Assembly (NCBI GenBank): GCA_014526335.1
Contig: JACTAT010000015.1
Span: 2,158,917 to 2,222,916 of the forward strand
DNA: 64,000 nucleotides
Direction of reading: 5' to 3'
DNA from: Chrysaora quinquecirrha
Taxonomy: Eukaryota; Cnidaria; Scyphozoa; Semaeostomeae; Pelagiidae
Shown here: piece by piece, positions 12,201 through 23,404 of the stretch
Layout: each line of letters starts with the position of its first letter
How positions within the stretch are numbered: the stretch's first letter is position 1
Notes under the pieces: model-generated
The model's database searches: none
What the model was told of the DNA's origin: nothing
The model's input: the letters and a program-made list of their open reading frames with translations, nothing else
Made by a program: the position numbers and the translations under genes

Positions 12201-15134
12201 TGCCAAGGGAAATGGAAATAAATATCCAGATAAAATACTAAGGAAGATTGAGCCAGGAATAGCAAATGACTGCAAACTGAAAAAAATTGTTAAAGAAACA
12301 AAAATTGTTCAGACTCGTATACAAACCACGTCAAAATGAGATCAATAAAGTTGTTAATTCAAGACCAGATCCATAGAATTATTACATGAGTCCCAGTTAC
12401 CGTAGTTACCAACTTTGGCTGTTGTTGTTGTAAGAAAGCTGCTCAAACTGGGACTCATGGCTTTTGCATGCAAAAGGCGGCCACTCTGCCGAAAAGTCAG
12501 CGGAGCCCATCAGATTTCAGCACTTTATTTGCTGTATTTTTACTGGCTTATTACCTTCCTCCCACTCTTATTGTTATTCGATTTTGCGTCAGGTCGAAAG
12601 ATAGAACAACATGTAACCAATCAGTGAGCAGCAAAAGGAACTGGCGAATGCGACTTTCGGTGAAAACATTAGAATTTGGAAGCCTATTTCAATCTGAAAC
12701 TGGCTGCTTTTGAGGATTGTTAGATTATGAGTCTCAGTGTAGCGGATTTCTGTGGTTGTTAGTCGAGATTTTATGAGCGGAACTGACTCGTGTAATAAGC
12801 CTACCAGATCCATGTCTTATCCGAAGGGACAGGGAATTCACTTCCAAAATAGCCAAAATTAGATTTTGAATGCCATGCCCATTTCTAAGCTGCTATATTT
12901 TTAAACATTATCCCTCATCTGGACAAGAAATCTATTAAGAGGGGGTGTTTAGGGGGTGTGGAAACCGTAAAACCGCTCAAAAACCGTAAAACCTTGCGGT
13001 AGTTTGAACAAACACGTATGGCACGATGTTAAGTCTCCGTTTTCACAAAAATTGCACAGAATCCATTAAAACTCTAGGTTAGTAAACCTATGTTCACTTC
13101 ACGTATTTAAAGTTTTTCTATCATAAAAACTTTTGTTTTCATTGTCGGCTAACCTGTAGTTTCACTGAGTCGACATTAAGCTCCAAAATGCGAAATCTTA
13201 ATCAGAAACCCGAAAAATTATCCAGAAATGCAGTAAAACCGTTCACCGACGAGATATTGAAAGCAGAAAAACCACGTAATTTTTCGGCAAAAACGGAAAA
13301 ACCGAGCAAAAATATTGGCAATATAACAAACAGAAGTACCCTAGAAACCTAAACAGTTTACTTTATGCACTTTAGAAAAGGATACAAGACATATATAATG
13401 ACAAAAGCTGTAACAACTTGCATGAAATATTCATCTTTATAGTGTGAAAGCACTCTGCCGAGATCTTTGGCATCTTCTATGCTTTTTGGTAATTTCAATT
13501 TCTCCTTATCTTCCCTACAATAGACGTAATAATACCGTGCTACATAGAATGAATAAGCATGTACACGCAAGAAAAAAGATAACCAACTTTGAATATATAT
13601 TTTTATACATGTGCATCAATCTTTGTACATGCTGTGTCTTTGTATTGTATATAAAAATACTCTGAGCATATTTATATGACAATATCAAAGATTCCAAAGA
13701 TATCAATGTAGCTTTTTATAAGATTTTAATTTAAGCTTTGAGTCAAATTTAGTTAGTTTATTTAGTAAGTTTGTTAATTAGTAGAACTGTTGGATTATTA
13801 AATAGTCAGTTAGTTAGTTAATTACTTGGCTGGTTGATTAGTTAGTTACTTTCATACTTAAATAGTTTGTTAGTTAGTTAGTTAGTTAGTTCGCAAATTA
13901 ATTTGTTAGTTAATTAGTTAGTCAATTAATTGGTTAGTTACTTGGTAAGTTAGTTATTTACTTCATTAGTTAGTTAGGTGGTAAGTTAGTTCATTAGTTA
14001 GTCAGTTAATTAGTTAGTTAGTTAGTTAGTTAGTTACTTAGTTAGCTAGTTCGTCAGTAAGTTAGTTAGTTGGTTTGTTAATTACTTAGTAAATTAATTG
14101 GTAAGTTAGTTAGTTATTTGGTCATTGTCATAAACATACCTATCCATCTGAGGAAAATGCCAATAAACGAAGGATATAAGCACCAGAGCCAATGCAAATG
14201 ACAATGCCAATAACAGTAAGGACTGCTTTGTGTCATCTAAAATAGATGGAAACGTCACAGATTTGAAGGAAGTATACAATAGGTCAGGGTAGACTATTGA
14301 TTTAAGGGGCATAAACGTTAATGAGATTCAAATGCTTACAGCCATTGTCAACACTGATGCACTTGTAAAAGACCAAACAAAAACCCCAAATCTCTTGTAC
14401 ATTGCACCCCTGCCACTAGACTCATTGCATAAGTCAAGTCAAAGTTGTTGCTATTGAGTTGAATTGCTGTGCTGGATGCTGGAACCAAGTGTGCATTCCG
14501 TGTAGCCCACGCCGGAGATCTCCGGCGTGGAGTCTGAAACTATAGCAGCCTACTGGTATGGATCTTTAAAAAAACAATAACCTAGACTATTATTTCAATT
14601 ATAAAACAATAGAACTATTTAAAACCAAGCAGGAACACCGCGACGCAAAAAACAAAAGATAAACTATAGTTTCAATTAGAATATTTTTTTAAATAGATCT
14701 ATTGTTTCTTTTGGCGTGGAGTCGGCTTTGGTTGGCATATTCTCCGGCGTGGCGGTAACAAGGAATGCACCCTGGGCTGGAATATACCTACAGTAGTTTG
14801 TGCATCAAGAAAAATGCTCAATGGCGGTAACTGTGACTAATGAGTCTAACTGCCCCCCTCCCTAACCATTCATGATGTATAGCATTATGATTGCTGCTGG
14901 CACACTTGTGCTTGATAACAACTGAATTCCTCTTCCCTTGCAACCCACAATATTAAATTTCTTCTTCGAATTTTGAAAGCAAAGATCCTCACCATATTCT
15001 AAATCATTTTTCTCAACTTTTCCTGCCATTCCCAACGGATCTTTTGTTCCAGCTGTGAGGTCATTTCCTTCACGGTTGGGCCTAGGCCCATTAGCTTGCT
15101 TTAATTCTGGCCTTCTTTTAACAACTGATGCCAT
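9217..15134 (-). CDS. TMEM41B: TMEM41B (VTT/DedA ER scramblase)
   Basis: Multi-pass ER membrane protein of the VTT (SNARE_assoc/DedA) family. Characterised TMEM41B is a phospholipid scramblase needed for autophagosome growth and lipid mobilisation. CDS exons: 14993-15134, 14140-14236, 13386-13514, 12183-12276, 11028-11132, 9919-10057, 9217-9386. Phases agree throughout, giving 876 bases and 291 aa, the same length as human TMEM41B as I know it. A hydrophilic N-terminus is followed by a first TM segment (LLLLALSFALALVLISFVYW), then the soluble stretch SIEDAKDLGRVLSHYKDEY, the VTT core FAIPGSIFLSILSGYLFPFP, the reentrant/TM motif FLRITPFLPNWFINITAPV, and GTFLGVAPPSF with a C-terminal TM and a basic tail ending KKLE. 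The ATG at 15134 is the first in this frame near the exon; the frame extends upstream only through non-ATG codons. Nothing is broken. Introns hold a LINE remnant and a TTAG-type repeat. Confidence 0.96.
10165..10520 (+). mobile_element. LINE 3' end remnant
   Basis: The plus strand reads FQGPKI-stop-NSLPAEIKSARN, then KEFKSLIKTWFL. This is the typical C-terminus of a non-LTR reverse transcriptase (QGPKIWNSLP...FK..L...L), with TAG in place of the conserved Trp codon. It ends in (acaatt)n, as in CR1/RTE-like 3' tails. It lies antisense in a TMEM41B intron and is dead. Confidence 0.75.
11995..12150. repeat. Dispersed repeat, 'aaaaggatttccaa' family
   Basis: Shares 'acgagat', 'aacaaaaggatttccaa', 'gaaaaca' and 'cagcaaggt' in the same order with 55075-55235, and in inverse with 32810-32935. 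Boundaries and class are unclear. Confidence 0.5.
12950..13310. repeat. Dispersed 'GTAAAACCG' repeat
   Basis: Many copies of 'aaaccgtaaaacc' or 'aaaaaccg'. Similar stretches occur at 18490-18665 (inverse orientation, 'acggttttacggttt') and 32355-32530. It is probably one repeat family; no protein is encoded. Confidence 0.55.
13745..14115. repeat. (AGTT)n microsatellite, TMEM41B intron
   Basis: About 370 bp of imperfect 'agttagttagtt' with drift. Confidence 0.9.
14488..14772. mobile_element. MITE with GGTGCATTCC ends
   Basis: Left end 'tgtgcattccgtgtagccc' and right end 'gtaacaaggaatgcaccct' are an inverted pair. The inside has a palindrome 'acgccggagatctccggcgt' at 14509-14528. A partly matching copy is at about 45335-45515. 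Confidence 0.65.
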
Positions 15135-15884
15135 TTTGAAGAAGTTTAAATAAACCAGAAGATTCTCGTACAAAAGTATAACAAAATTCAGGCTGAAAAT
15201 ATTAATATAACTTCATTTATTTGCTAATTTAATTTCAAAACGTAAACTTTGTCGACTTTACACCTATCAAACCATTCACTAGCAACAAATAACATGCACG
15301 AGCTTAGGGTTTATCAGCACAGCAGCGAGCGTGCGCAGCAAATGGAGCACAAAATTTTTTCCCAATTTATGATTTGCAATGCAACAGGAGCAGTAATTTC
15401 ATCTCATAAATGTAATGCTATCTTTTCTCACATTTATTAAATTGAAAATTGGAATTCTTTATTCAAATCCAGTTACAAAATAGTATCTAAAATAATTAAC
15501 AAAACAAACAAAGTCGAACGTATTAACTTAGTACTTAACATTATCTAAAGCCCCATCTAAAGTAACTAACAAATAAGTCAATCCAAAAAGTGAATAAAAA
15601 TTTGTTTAAACTTACAAAAAATGTCTTTTTCATGGTTAAAACCAGAGAATTATGAATACAGTACAAAAGAAGCTTAAGCAATACTGTTGGTTTTATTCAA
15701 AATGTTTCTGCTGTTTTTAGAGGTAGCCAATACAATGATATAAAGAATAAAGATAGAACAAACGAGCAAATACGAAATCGGGTTGGGCAACCATTATCTT
15801 GAAGAAGAACCAGCAAAGTAAGGTAAATTTGCCGTTTTTGAGTCTACTACTAGCCTAGGGCTACTCAGTCGATTTTACACTTTA

Positions 15885-16110
15885 CCCCTGGTCTGGATGC
15901 ATACAGCATATAGCAGTGTGCAGCAATGCACGGCACTCATAACTACTGACCAGGTACCCATTTATACACCTGGGTAGAGAGAGACACATTTGTGTTAACA
16001 ACTTGCCCAAGGTTGTTATCTCTGCAACCACAAGTGGAAAGACCGTGGCTCGAACCCACAACATTCTCGTTGTGAGCCCAGCACGCTAACCACTGTGCCA
16101 CAGAGACCAC
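15885..16110 (-). mobile_element. tRNA-derived SINE
   Basis: On the minus strand a tRNA-like head reads TGGCACAGTGGTTAGCGTGC, with a B box GGGTTCGAGCC about 40 bases on. A body leads leftward. The acceptor stem does not pair as in a functional tRNA. Confidence 0.6.
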
Positions 16111-16424
16111 AAGCAGACTGCAACAAGCAGAATGAAGAAAAGTTACTTCCAGAAAACGAACTCTTGAGGACTAAAAATTCTTGGTTTTATGGGAATAGAT
16201 TTTGAAGAGGCATTAGATATGTTTTCCAATTAAAGCGACCGAGGAAGCCTCGTCTTAGAGGTTCAGCATAATGGGGGGCAGTCACCTTTGATGGGGAGCA
16301 TACAAAATTAAGGCAAATTGGATATATAATCTACGATATAATATACCTAATTAATAAGGGTTATGGAAGTCCAATGGCCTATAAATCCCAGATAATTCTA
16401 CTGCGCCAAACCTAGTTAAAAATT

Positions 16425-16672
16425 GCGAGAAACATTGCGAAAACATCTCTGGACACACTTAAACACTTTTTTCGTCTGACACTCCTCAGAGTAAAGTAAA
16501 CATTAGAAATAGCCATAAATGTTCTGATTGGTGCATTTCGATCCTCATCTGGGTATACGTCTAGTCATTTGTTTCGGTCTGTTTCTCTGACGTGTATACT
16601 CTGAGGAGTGTCACACGAAAAAGCTTTCAAATATGTCCAGAGACGTTTCGGATGTTCCTCGCGGTTTTGAAA
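16425..16672. mobile_element. MITE, GACACTCCTCAGAGTA family (best copy)
   Basis: Long imperfect terminal inverted repeats: left 'acatctctggacacactta' and 'tctgacactcctcagagta', right 'actctgaggagtgtcac' and 'atgtccagagacgtttcg'. It could form a hairpin and has no coding capacity. Confidence 0.8.
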
Positions 16673-17041
16673 TTTCGTACTACTCAAAACAAAAGTTAAA
16701 AGTATTTATTCAGCTTCATCGCAAACTTGTCAATTGTATAGACCAGCATGAAAGGAGCCAAAAAAGAGTTTTTGGGGTGTGCCCAGTTATTCTGTGAGGG
16801 CTGTAAGGCCAGAAAATTTAAGCAACTTGGAGGGCTGGACCAGAAGTCCAGTTGCTTTTTTAAAAAAAAGTGTAGACAAACTTGAGACAGTGGGATGTGG
16901 GCTGGATTTCGACTCTCTGCTTTCAAGCATACAAGTCATGTCGGGGTAAAAAGGTCTGGACGGCAGAGCCATGGAGGTGACCTACAGTTCGCCCTCTACA
17001 AAGCGACCAGCAGTTTTAAAAATTATTAAAAGTAATACCGT

Positions 17042-17794
17042 TCAGTCGAGATCAGAGTCATCTAAAACAAGGGAGTATTTGTCCAAGGGTTTCGGTAGGT
17101 AGTCTCTTTTGCGTAAAATGTCAACTTTTTTACGTAAAATGTCCTCAATGTTATTTTTCTGTGGTACAATGTTAGCATTTTTTGTCAAATGCTGTTTTAG
17201 GCCATCGATGTATTCATCTAATGGTGACGCGTCTCCATCGACCTCGTTTGCGATATTCTCTATAAGTTCAGACACAACCAAACTGTTAGCCTCGTTGTTA
17301 TTGTCAGTTTCTGGTTGAAGCAAACTTTGAACAACATCAACATTGGTGTGTTTATCATGTTTGGGATCCTCTTGAACTTTGGACCTGCTAACTCCATTTT
17401 CGATTTTCGTTTTCCAGTGTCGTTTGGGCAAATGAAACACCCCATTTCGCTCGTTAGTTGGAATTTTCTGAATCCTTGATGGCTGAAAATGTTTTTTTGT
17501 GGGCCCCAAGCGATTGTTTTTGCTTCATTTTGATTGGTTTACTGCTTCCACGGCTCCTTATATGGAATCCCTTCTTTTGTTCTCTCGAACCAATCACAGT
17601 CCTTTTGCTCAAATTACTTCTCGAAGTTGACTTTGCAGTTTTAATTTTTGTTATTTTGGAATTGATTTTCCTTGGTTTTTGTTGTTTTGTTCTTGTTTTT
17701 CCATTCATTCTCCCTCGTTTATAAAATTCAGAGACGCCACCATCGTTGTCGGTAAACATCGAAGTATCTCCAACCAATGGAGCTTCTTCCATTT
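17042..17794 (-). CDS. Candidate last exon (basic then acidic), frameshifted
   Basis: An acceptor (tttctcgtag) precedes AA-ATG-GAA, which joins in phase to the exon ending at 20661 and gives ITD-EMEEAPLVGDTSMF. The N-terminal part is very basic (KRGRMNGKTRTKQQKPRK). The C-terminal part (ELIENIANEVDGDASPLDEY to LVLDDSDLD-stop) is acidic, with likely helices. The frame breaks once at an A7 run near 17493; removing one A restores it, and the exon length (753 = 2+750+1) agrees with one extra base. It could instead be a separate small gene starting at the ATG at 17792. No family is recognised. Confidence 0.55.
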
Positions 17795-17900
17795 CTACGA
17801 GAAATTAAACGTTTTAGCAATCATAATATATATTAAATATATTAACCAACAGATGAATTAATAAACAGTTATCAAGATGTATGCTGTAGCATTAGTTTTA

Positions 17901-18183
17901 GGCCCTGGCCAAACGATCAATCATTGTTGGTCCAACATTTGAGATTTGTATGTCAAGCAAAACATTTGACCGTTTGGCCTGGTCCAAAAACATTGCTTGC
18001 CCAACATTTTTGCTTGCGTCAAGCAAAAAATGTTTTGAACTTTTTCAAAAACATCACTTTACAAAGTTTGTTACTTTCTCTTGTCAAGCAATGTTTTTGT
18101 TGACGTGGTAAAACGGTCAAACAAATGTTGTAGAGCAAATTTAAAATGTTAGACGAACAATGTTTGATCGTTCGGCCAGGGCC
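17901..18183. mobile_element. MITE, GGCCCTGGCCAAACG family (best copy)
   Basis: Terminal inverted repeats run 'ggccctggccaaacgatcaa' against 'ttgatcgttcggccagggcc' on the other end. Both sides are flanked by TTA, as in the 3-bp target duplication of PIF/Harbinger-type elements. It is non-coding, about 283 bp. Confidence 0.85.
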
Positions 18184-18489
18184 TTAGGTTAAAATGTAAA
18201 AGAACAGTTTAACGATTTTCCTTTGATTGGTATTGGCACTGAGTTGTACGAAATTCGGGTAAGGCGGAGTAGGAGCTTGCAGAGCGGCATGTAACGGAGA
18301 ATTCAAAGCCTTGGCGAAATGATCAAACATTGTTTGTCAAACATTTGAAATCTACTTATCAAAAAAATGTTTTATGGTTTCGCTGGTTTGGCCATGTCGC
18401 AAAACATTGCTCGTCCAGCATCTTTTGTTGCTTGCGTATAGCTACAATGTTGTTGAACTTTTTCAAAAACATAGGAAAGGGTTGTAGGG

Positions 18490-18665
18490 GCTGACGGTTC
18501 GCGGTTCGGTTTACAGCATTTTTGGACGGTTTCACGGTTTCCGATCAGAAAATTAACGATTTTACGGTTTTGCCGATAGCCAGCGGTTCGCGGTTTTCAG
18601 CTCTTTTGGAGCCGGCTTCGGTCTTAAAAACAACGGTTTTACGATTTTCAGCAAGATTTCAGTTT
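18490..18665. repeat. Dispersed 'ACGGTTTTACGG' repeat
   Basis: Repeated 'cggtttcacggttt', 'acggttttgcc' and 'gcggttttca'. It is the inverse counterpart of 12950-13310. Confidence 0.5.
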
Positions 18666-19134
18666 CAGATATCAGAGGAGAAAAGTGACGTCGTTCAAAT
18701 CGTCTGTTGTTACTGCACTGACACACTTCAGCTCTGAACGAACTTTCTCTCTCCGAAATGGAATCGAGGTCAAACATGTTAAAGCGCGGGGAAGTATTTC
18801 GCTGCTACTTTCTGACTGGCTGGAAACGCCAGGGATATGGTGGGCAAATTTTTCCGTGTTTCATGTCGCCCAATTTGGCATTTCATTGTTTGTGACGATG
18901 CATTGCAAAAAGTATTGTTTGCCGACTGTAATCTGCTCTGAACTACCGAATAATCAAGGGGGGAATAATCGGGGATGGAAAGATTGTAAAAGTTTTATAA
19001 ACTTTGGGGGGGGTGGAATAAACGGGGTTGATTGAAAAATACAAAACCAATTGCTTTAGCATAACAGAAACTCTAGTGTTTAGCGGGGGGGCTTATATTC
19101 GAGGGCGGCTTATATTCAAGGGCGGCTCATATTT

Positions 19135-19295
19135 CATATTTTCTTGCTTCTATATTTTCTTGCTTCCATATTTTCTTGCTTCCATATTTTCTTGCTTCCA
19201 TATTTTCTTGCTTCCATATTTTCTTGCTTCCATATTTTCTTGCTTCCATATTTTCTTGCTTCCATATTTTCTTGCTTCCATATTTTCTTGCTTCT
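19135..19295. repeat. 16-bp minisatellite (TATTTTCTTGCTTCCA)n
   Basis: About ten nearly perfect copies. It opens long spurious frames on both strands. Confidence 0.95.
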
Positions 19296-19357
19296 AAATT
19301 TTGTCTTTGAGTTGTACAAAACTTCAAAATCGCGATGAACAGCGGAATCATTCTCGG

Positions 19358-19640
19358 GCATACTTAAAAGCTTTTTTCGTCTGACACTCCTCAGAGTATG
19401 AACGTCACAAACAGACCGAAACAATAGACTAAGGCGGAATTTATACCAAGATGCGGCTCGAAATGCACCAATCAGAAAGAACGAAAGCTTAATTGGCATT
19501 GTGTTTTAAACACCAATCAGCTGGTTGGATACAGCGGGAAGACCAATAGAATTATTTGAAGAGTCCAAGGGAGAAAACGAACTCTTTCTGTCTACACAGA
19601 ACCGGCCTTTTTGGTTTTGATGTAGACAGATTCCAAAACC
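19358..19640. mobile_element. MITE, GACACTCCTCAGAGTA family
   Basis: Carries 'tctgacactcctcagagta', 'cagaccgaaacaatagac', 'caccaatcagaaag' and 'ccggcctttttggttttga' in family order. Confidence 0.6.
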
Positions 19641-20347
19641 CTTAAGTGGAACAAAGGTCTTGCTTTGTCAATGATTCTTTGCCTTTGCAATCATGAGGGT
19701 GTTCTAATGTAGCCACAAGAGTGTGTGCCATGTATTTGTGTCTGAGGTTTTTCTTGAAAGCCATTTTTTGTGTGCGGAATTTTTAACTAGACCTTCCCCC
19801 ATTTAGGGTAAAACCCTACCTTTTTTGGGTTCGATTGTTATAATACATCAAAGTTGCATTTTTATTAAATTCGATAACAACGGCAAACAGAGATGCAAAA
19901 ACCCTGCACACCTACACACCTGGTTTGGAGGAAGTTTTGGCTGAAAAGGAAGGTTTTGTGGTAAAATGACGTTTTATATTTTGCTACAACTAATTCAAAT
20001 GCGGACAATAAATCACGAATAAAATACCTTGAATTGTAAAAATTTATTGAAACTGTATGCATTTGCTTTGGGCTGCATTTCAAAAGTAATCAAAGTAGAA
20101 AAGTCAGGCTCGATTGGTCAATATAATAAAAGAAGGAAAATCTATCTTGTCAACCCTTTGTAGATCCCTACAGTACGGTGATATCCTTCAGCTTGGAAAG
20201 TTGGAATCAATTTAGCCTCCCTGATTGCCACCTTTGTTACGCTTTACACTAAAACATACAAGCGACCAGGGAATGTCCCTATGTACATGTTTTTGTCCCG
20301 TGCGTGCAGGAGTCTGTCTGGCTGTTTTTCGGCAATTTTATATCATG

Positions 20348-20484
20348 TTAAAATGAGGAAGGTTGGTTATAAACTTTCAGGTTCGGAGGAAGGTCAATAA
20401 CTTTTTGCAACTCTGACGGCAAGCTATCCCTTTGACCGTTCTCTCCGGAGACTTTGCCACCCATATTTTTGTGGGAAGATAACT
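20348..20484 (-). CDS. Alternative candidate last exon
   Basis: An acceptor (ggtgttag) at 20485 leads in phase from the exon ending at 20661 to E-LSSHKNMGGKVSGENGQ, then DLPPNLKVYNQPSSF-stop. The length (137 = 2+135) fits. The pyrimidine tract is weak. It competes with the exon at 17042-17794; both could be used as alternative 3' ends. Confidence 0.4.
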
Positions 20485-20660
20485 CTAACACCAATATTTT
20501 TTGGTGCACACTTTTAGGTGAACCCAAATTTTTGGGTAATAATTTGACCGAAAATTTGTCACTACCCCCATGGAAGCTTATGTCCATCAGAAGACAGAAA
20601 AGTTACAAGAAAACAAAGGGGATCCCCTTGGCAGGACTAGGCGTAAATGCTCTCACATAC

Positions 20661-21074
20661 CATCAGTAATCTGCTGCGGATAATTCCCTTCCGTCATTCC
20701 CATTCCAGTTGGAGCAGCAGCACTCATGCTATCCATAGCGAGACCAGTCTTAGAATATTGCTTCAATCCCGCCAAATCCAAAGCGAGGATGTCATAATCA
20801 GAAACGTGGTTGATTGGTACATGATGTGTCACGTGAATATCCTCAGCAACTTGAGCGTGATGATCTTCTGGGACCACAGGGTGTCCAACAGCAATATTCT
20901 CATCATTGTTTGTGTTTGATTGTAACGCTGAGTTAATTCGACTGTTTTCATTGTCCATCAGAGCAATGTTTCCAACCACAGTAACTGGCTGTCCTTCACT
21001 TATCAGTGAGTTTATCAATGGGTATTTCTGTGTCTTTCCAGGGACGTGATGTGCTGCTTGATCAAGAGAAGTAT
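20661..21074 (-). CDS. Exon, acidic/His-containing extracellular region
   Basis: Phase-1 exon starting DTSLDQAAHHVPGKTQKYP and ending NYPQQITD-G at the donor GTATGTGAG. It is rich in Asn, Asp, His and Val (e.g. HHAQVAEDIHVTHHVPINH) and carries no cysteine. It joins in phase with 21165-22145. No domain is recognised. Confidence 0.75.
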
Positions 21075-21164
21075 CTGGATAAAAGAAAAATGTGAAATAA
21101 GAAGTGCTAAAAAGTGGGCCGCAGAAACTTCCCTATGTGATAAATTTAGAATGAAAGGACCTAC

Positions 21165-22145
21165 CTATCTGAGGATGAACACCATCTATATCATGCGACC
21201 CGTAGATCTGATTCGAGAACGGATTCTGCTCCATAATCTGTAAATTTCCACCGGTATCTCCAGCTACCTTAATACCGTCGCTATTCTCAATTTTCGGTGG
21301 TGACTTGGGCTTGTTTAACTCAGCAATCAACCGTTGAGCATCTTCTGGAGGTATCTTTGCCAACTGCTGACTCTCGTAGTCTTGTCCATTTGAAAACGAA
21401 CCAAGAGTCGCGATGGAATCACTAACCGGGTCTTGCATTTGTTTAGGTCTAGAATGCTGCAACGGAGTATCTTCAATTTTCTCTGAATGAGTCTGACCCA
21501 TTTCTTTCAAGGAATTCAATATATCTTCATCACTTAAATCTTCATTTGTCTTCAACCTAATAATCTTTATCTTCCCGTGTCCATCGAACTTGTCTAGTAT
21601 ATTTTCCATACCAACATTTCCATAACTCTTGTCATCTTTTCCGTCGGTCTTAGGTTTATCCAAAATGCTACCCATTTCAACATTGATTCCTTTCGCAGCT
21701 GTTAACATTGAGATTAAATCATTCCCTGTTTTGTTCTCTTTCTGTGTATGAGCAGCAGTATTGGATGGCATATTAGCAGTATTCGACTGTTCAGACATTT
21801 CGTCATCCAAATCAATAGTTGGGCCTATCATGCTCTGGGTATCGTCTCCTTTGCTTTTCAAATCATGTAACATTTTGTGCGACGCCTCTGGGCCTAAGTC
21901 TAATTCTAACTCACTGTTCTCACTACTTCCTTTTATCCTGCCTACTTCCCCAGCACTGTATGACTTATGCAGGTCATCCCATCCGTGTATCAAATGCGAA
22001 GGCTGGTGACTTTTTAACGGTTCAACTCCGAGATTGTCTTTATCAGCAGTTTTGTTGGTAATTTGAGATGTGCTGCCTGACGAAGGCTCATCCTGATCAA
22101 TTTTAAACGCGCATGGTGGGTCTTTCAAATGCGAGTCTGTGTTTG
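21165..22145 (-). CDS. Long exon, Ser/Asp/Lys-rich low-complexity region
   Basis: 981-bp phase-1 exon, 327 codons, open throughout. It begins T-NTDSHLKDPPCAFKIDQ and ends GSHDIDGVHPQI-G at GTAGGT. The composition (Asp, Ser, Lys, Asn, Gln) suggests a disordered extracellular segment. Helical segments such as ENILDKFDGHGKIKIIRLK and SDEDILNSLKEMGQ are visible. There is one Cys. It follows the third PA14 unit. No known domain is seen. Confidence 0.8.
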
Positions 22146-22164
22146 CTGTAGTAAAAATTAACAA

Positions 22165-22275
22165 TGAATTAGGCCTTGGTCAAAAATTAAACATTGTTGG
22201 TCAAATATTAGAGATTTTGCTTGACAAACAATGCTGGACCGTTTGGCCACGTTGCAAACATTGCCTGGCAAGTAG
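22165..22275. mobile_element. MITE fragment, GGCCCTGGCCAAACG family
   Basis: Begins 'aggccttggtcaaaaatt', with 'aacattgttggtcaaat' and 'ccgtttggccacgttgcaaa'. Only the left part is recognisable; the AATCAAAGAAG array begins beyond it. Confidence 0.5.
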
Positions 22276-22294
22276 AATTCCTTCAGCAAAAACA

Positions 22295-23280
22295 ATGAAG
22301 AATTAAAGAAGAATCAAAGAAGAATCAAAGAAGAATCAAAGAAGAATCAAAGAAGAATCAAAGAAGAATCAAAGAAGAATTAAAGAAGAATTAAAGAAGA
22401 ATTCAAAGAAGAATCAAAGAAGAAACAAAGAAGAATCAAAGAAGAATCAAAGAAGAATCAAAGAAGAATCAAAGAAGATTCAAAGAAGAAAAGAAGAATC
22501 AAAGAAGAATAAAAAGAAAAGAAGAAAAGAAGAATCAAAGAAGAATCAACAAAGAATCAAAGAAGAATCAAAGAAGAACCAAATAAGAATCAAAGAAGAA
22601 TTAAAGAAGAATCAAAGAAAATTCAAAGAAGAACCAAAGAAGATTCAAGAAGAATCAAAGAAGAATCAAAGAAGAATCAAAGAAGAATCAAAGAAGATTC
22701 AAAGAAGAATCAAAGAAGAATCAAAGAAGAATTAAAGAAGAATCAAAGAAGAATCAAAGAAGAATCAAAGAAGAATCAAAGAAGAAACAAGGAAGAATCA
22801 AAGAAGAATCAAAGAAGAAAGAAGAATCAAAGAATCAAAGAATCAAAGAAGATTCAAAGAAGAATCAAAGAAGAATCAAAGAATCAAAGAATCAAAGAAT
22901 CAAAGAAAGAAGAATCAAAGAAGAATCAATGAGAATAAAAGAAAATCAAAGAAGAACCAAAGAAGAATCGATGAATCAAAGAATTAAAGAAAAATCAAAG
23001 AATAACCAAAGAAGAATCGATAAAGAATTAAAGAAAAATCAAAGAAGAACCAAAGAATCAAAGAATAAAAGAATTAAAGAATCAAAGAATCAAAGAATCA
23101 AGAATCAAAGAATCAAAGAAGAATCAAAGAATCAAATCAAAGAATCAAAGAAAAGAATCAAAAATCAAAGAATCAAAGAATCAAAGAAGAATCAAAGAAG
23201 AATCAAAGAAGAAAAGAAGAATCAAAGAAGAATCAAAGAAGAATCAAAGAATCAAAGAAGAATCAAACAAGTGAATAAGA
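22295..23280. repeat. Satellite-like (AATCAAAGAAG)n array
   Basis: Nearly 1 kb of 11-bp 'aatcaaagaag' units that shift towards 8-bp 'aatcaaag' units on the right. It sits in the intron between the third PA14 unit and the acidic exon. Open frames inside are Lys/Asn/Arg/Glu artefacts. Confidence 0.97.
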
Positions 23281-23404
23281 AATGAGCCAGAGGATCAAGG
23301 ACAAGAAGGCGTAACGAAAACACTACAAAATAGGAATCAAAGAAATGAGGAACGAATCGGAAGTCGAAACAATGCAAAAATATATGAATATCTATCTGCC
23401 TTAC

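Larger units (their letters stand above)
15135..17041. other. Intergenic region with repeats
   Basis: No gene is seen. It holds the TMEM41B 5' flank, a SINE-like copy at about 15885-16110, a MITE at 16425-16672, and a minus-strand AATAAA (TTTATT at about 16705-16710) that could serve the exon ending at 17042. Confidence 0.5.

Noticed and set aside
19028..19499. Repetitive Phe/Leu/Cys or Glu/Arg/Lys frames
   Set aside because: They are products of the 16-bp minisatellite at 19135-19295.
22929..23285. 118-codon Lys/Asn/Arg/Glu-rich frame
   Set aside because: It lies entirely inside the AATCAAAGAAG array.
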